The notes under the pieces were generated by a model, which saw only the letters and a list, made by a program, of their open reading frames with translations, made no database searches and was not told the origin of the DNA. The position numbers were made by a program, and so were the translations under genes. DNA of 5,680 nt. Origin: Phycisphaerae bacterium. Lineage in GTDB: Bacteria > Planctomycetota > Phycisphaerae > Phycisphaerales > SM1A02. Shown here one piece after another: positions 4,762 through 5,680 of the stretch. Each line of letters opens with the position of its first letter. Position 1 is the first letter of the stretch. The stretch lies in the NCBI GenBank assembly GCA_002690755.1, contig NZFT01000008.1:8675-14354 (forward strand). The letters are read 5' to 3'.

Positions 4762-5394
4762 ATGGAAAGAGCCCACGAACTCGAGCTCATCCAACGCGCG
4801 AAGCGCGGCGACGCCGCGGCGCTCGGTGCCCTGATCGACGGGCATCGGGATTCGTTGCACCATTTCCTGCTTCGACTGACCCGCCGTGAGGACGTCGCGG
4901 AGGACATCGGGCAGGAAGCCTTCGTGCGGGTGCTTCGAAATCTCGATCGATTCGACGAGCGATTCCGGTTCAGCACCTGGATCTTCACCATCGCCCGCCG
5001 TCTCTGGATCAACCACATCCAGAAGTTCCGTCCCATTCCCGACAGCGACGTGGTCGGATCGCGTCCCGGGGAAGGTGACGGCCCGGAAGCCCTGGCGGAG
5101 ACCACGGAACATCGCGCCCGGGTGGCGGGTGCCGTCGAGGTGGGACTCGCGGCCCTGAATCCGCGGCAACGGGAGATCGTCGAACTCTTTCACGGTCGCG
5201 AACTCTCCATCCAGGAGATCGCGTTCCGACTCGAGCTTCCGGTCGGCACGATCAAGAGCCATCTCTTCCGGGCACGGCGTCGAATGGGTGCCGCGGTGAT
5301 CGAGGACGGTCGCTTCGATCCGGGACGTTCCGACGACGAGCACGCGATCGGGGATGAGGTCCTCGACCGGGTCGGCACGGAGGTGAAGGCATGA
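4762..5394 (+). CDS. ECF-like RNA polymerase sigma-70 family factor
   Basis: A 210-residue sigma factor with regions 2 and 4 only, the compact plan of extracytoplasmic-function sigmas, which redirect RNA polymerase to a small regulon. Region 2 spans about residues 8-90: AKRGDAAALGALIDGHRDSL, EDVAEDIGQEAFVRVLRNL (43-61, core-binding helix), then RFRFSTWIFTIARRLWINHI (67-86, -10 recognition). An acidic linker (about 92-120) leads to region 4, ALNPRQREIVELFHGRELSI (131-150) and EIAFRLELPVGTIKSHLFRARRRM (152-175), a helix-turn-helix reading the -35. About 35 mostly acidic residues follow. ATG 4762 is preferred over the adjacent in-frame GTG 4759 because the -10 box is placed for a leaderless start there. 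The stop overlaps the next gene's ATG (ATGA), typical of a sigma/anti-sigma pair. The ECF subgroup and target promoters are unknown. Confidence 0.92.
   Translation: MERAHELELIQRAKRGDAAALGALIDGHRDSLHHFLLRLTRREDVAEDIGQEAFVRVLRNLDRFDERFRFSTWIFTIARRLWINHIQKFRPIPDSDVVGSRPGEGDGPEALAETTEHRARVAGAVEVGLAALNPRQREIVELFHGRELSIQEIAFRLELPVGTIKSHLFRARRRMGAAVIEDGRFDPGRSDDEHAIGDEVLDRVGTEVKA
5379..5386 (+). promoter_or_regulatory. Strong Shine-Dalgarno site inside the sigma gene for the overlapping downstream gene
   Basis: GGAGGTGA, an eight-base match to the anti-Shine-Dalgarno sequence of 16S rRNA, lies 4 nt before ATG 5391 within the last codons of the sigma gene. It fixes the downstream start and, with the ATGA overlap, supports coupled translation of the two proteins. 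Confidence 0.75.
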
Positions 5395-5680
5395 CCGCGC
5401 GAAGACCCGATTCGGACGCCTTCCGGGACGCGGTGTTTGCGCGGCTCGACGGTGTCGAGCCCGAGCCGTCCGGCAGGCGGGCGCATCGGCTCGATCGGGA
5501 TGCTCGACGAGCCCTGGGCGCGGTGGCGTGCGTGGTGGTGGTGGTCGGGATCGGCGGCCTGATGAGTCGGTGGTTCGAGGGCCCGGTGGCCGAAGATCCG
5601 CCGGCGACCGCGACGACATCGATCGAAGGGGCTTTCCAGCGACTTTCCGTCGATCCGCCCGTTGAAGACGCTCGGGAGGC
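5391..5680 (+). CDS. N-terminal part of a single-pass membrane protein, candidate anti-sigma factor (3' end outside window)
   Basis: Reading from ATG 5391 gives 96 codons, open to the window edge. Residues 1-40 are a short charged cytoplasmic segment (starting MTARRPDSDAFRDAVFARLD, then Arg/Asp-rich). Residues about 41-58 (ALGAVACVVVVVGIGGLM) form one transmembrane helix, followed by SRWFEGP and a Pro/Thr/Ala-rich, presumably periplasmic part. Arg-rich residues precede the helix, consistent with an N-in orientation. The ATGA overlap with an ECF-like sigma gene is the classic position of a membrane anti-sigma factor, which would hold the sigma at the membrane until a signal arrives. The cytoplasmic part is short and lacks the zinc-binding H-x3-C-x2-C motif of the common anti-sigma domain. 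The role is therefore inferred from position only; another membrane protein co-expressed with the sigma is possible. Confidence 0.7.
   Translation, partial: MTARRPDSDAFRDAVFARLDGVEPEPSGRRAHRLDRDARRALGAVACVVVVVGIGGLMSRWFEGPVAEDPPATATTSIEGAFQRLSVDPPVEDARE

Noticed and set aside
3525..5105. Long minus-strand open frame opposite the B12-module-like and sigma genes
   Set aside because: Its product is Arg/Pro/Ser-rich with no recognisable domain, and it is antisense to two well-supported genes. Long spurious frames are expected in GC-rich coding DNA.

Overview
This is a GC-rich bacterial window with tightly packed genes and strong G/C bias at third codon positions. No single gene fixes the taxon. 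A planctomycete-like bacterium (Planctomycetota, perhaps Phycisphaerae) is my best inference, from the style of the peptide-transporter C-terminus, a menaquinone-type UbiE/MenG methyltransferase and a sigma/membrane-protein pair. Another high-GC phylum is possible.

Layout. The plus strand opens with the C-terminal end of a probable POT/PTR peptide transporter (1-309). A Nudix hydrolase with a lengthened Nudix box follows 4 nt later (314-1021). Converging on it from the minus strand is a two-gene unit: an amidohydrolase-fold protein (1796-2725) followed, with an 8-nt overlap, by a small lipoprotein (1111-1803). A divergent intergenic region (2726-2914) separates this unit from menG/ubiE on the plus strand (2915-3709), the last methylation step of quinone synthesis. 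After a 199-nt gap containing small hairpins comes a protein with the two-part architecture of a cobalamin-binding sensor module (3909-4628). Two perfect inverted repeats then precede an ECF-like sigma-70 factor (4762-5394). It overlaps by ATGA a single-pass membrane protein that runs off the window (5391 onward) and is the natural candidate for its anti-sigma factor.

Main points of interest. (1) The amidohydrolase-like protein appears to have lost every canonical metal ligand (HxH to QxR, H to S, H to G, D to G), so it looks like a pseudoenzyme, translationally coupled to a lipoprotein. (2) The B12-module-like protein lacks the D-x-H-x-x-G cobalt-binding signature and the E-H of the helical cap, so it is probably a cobalamin-independent derivative, and it lies just upstream of a sigma factor. 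(3) menG and the sigma gene both have a TA-G/T-ACT -10 box exactly six bases before ATG, the spacing expected for leaderless mRNAs. (4) A perfect 10-bp inverted repeat brackets the predicted -35 of the sigma gene and could be an operator.

No rRNA, tRNA, CRISPR array, insertion sequence or phage gene was seen. No gene-free stretch exceeds 300 bases.
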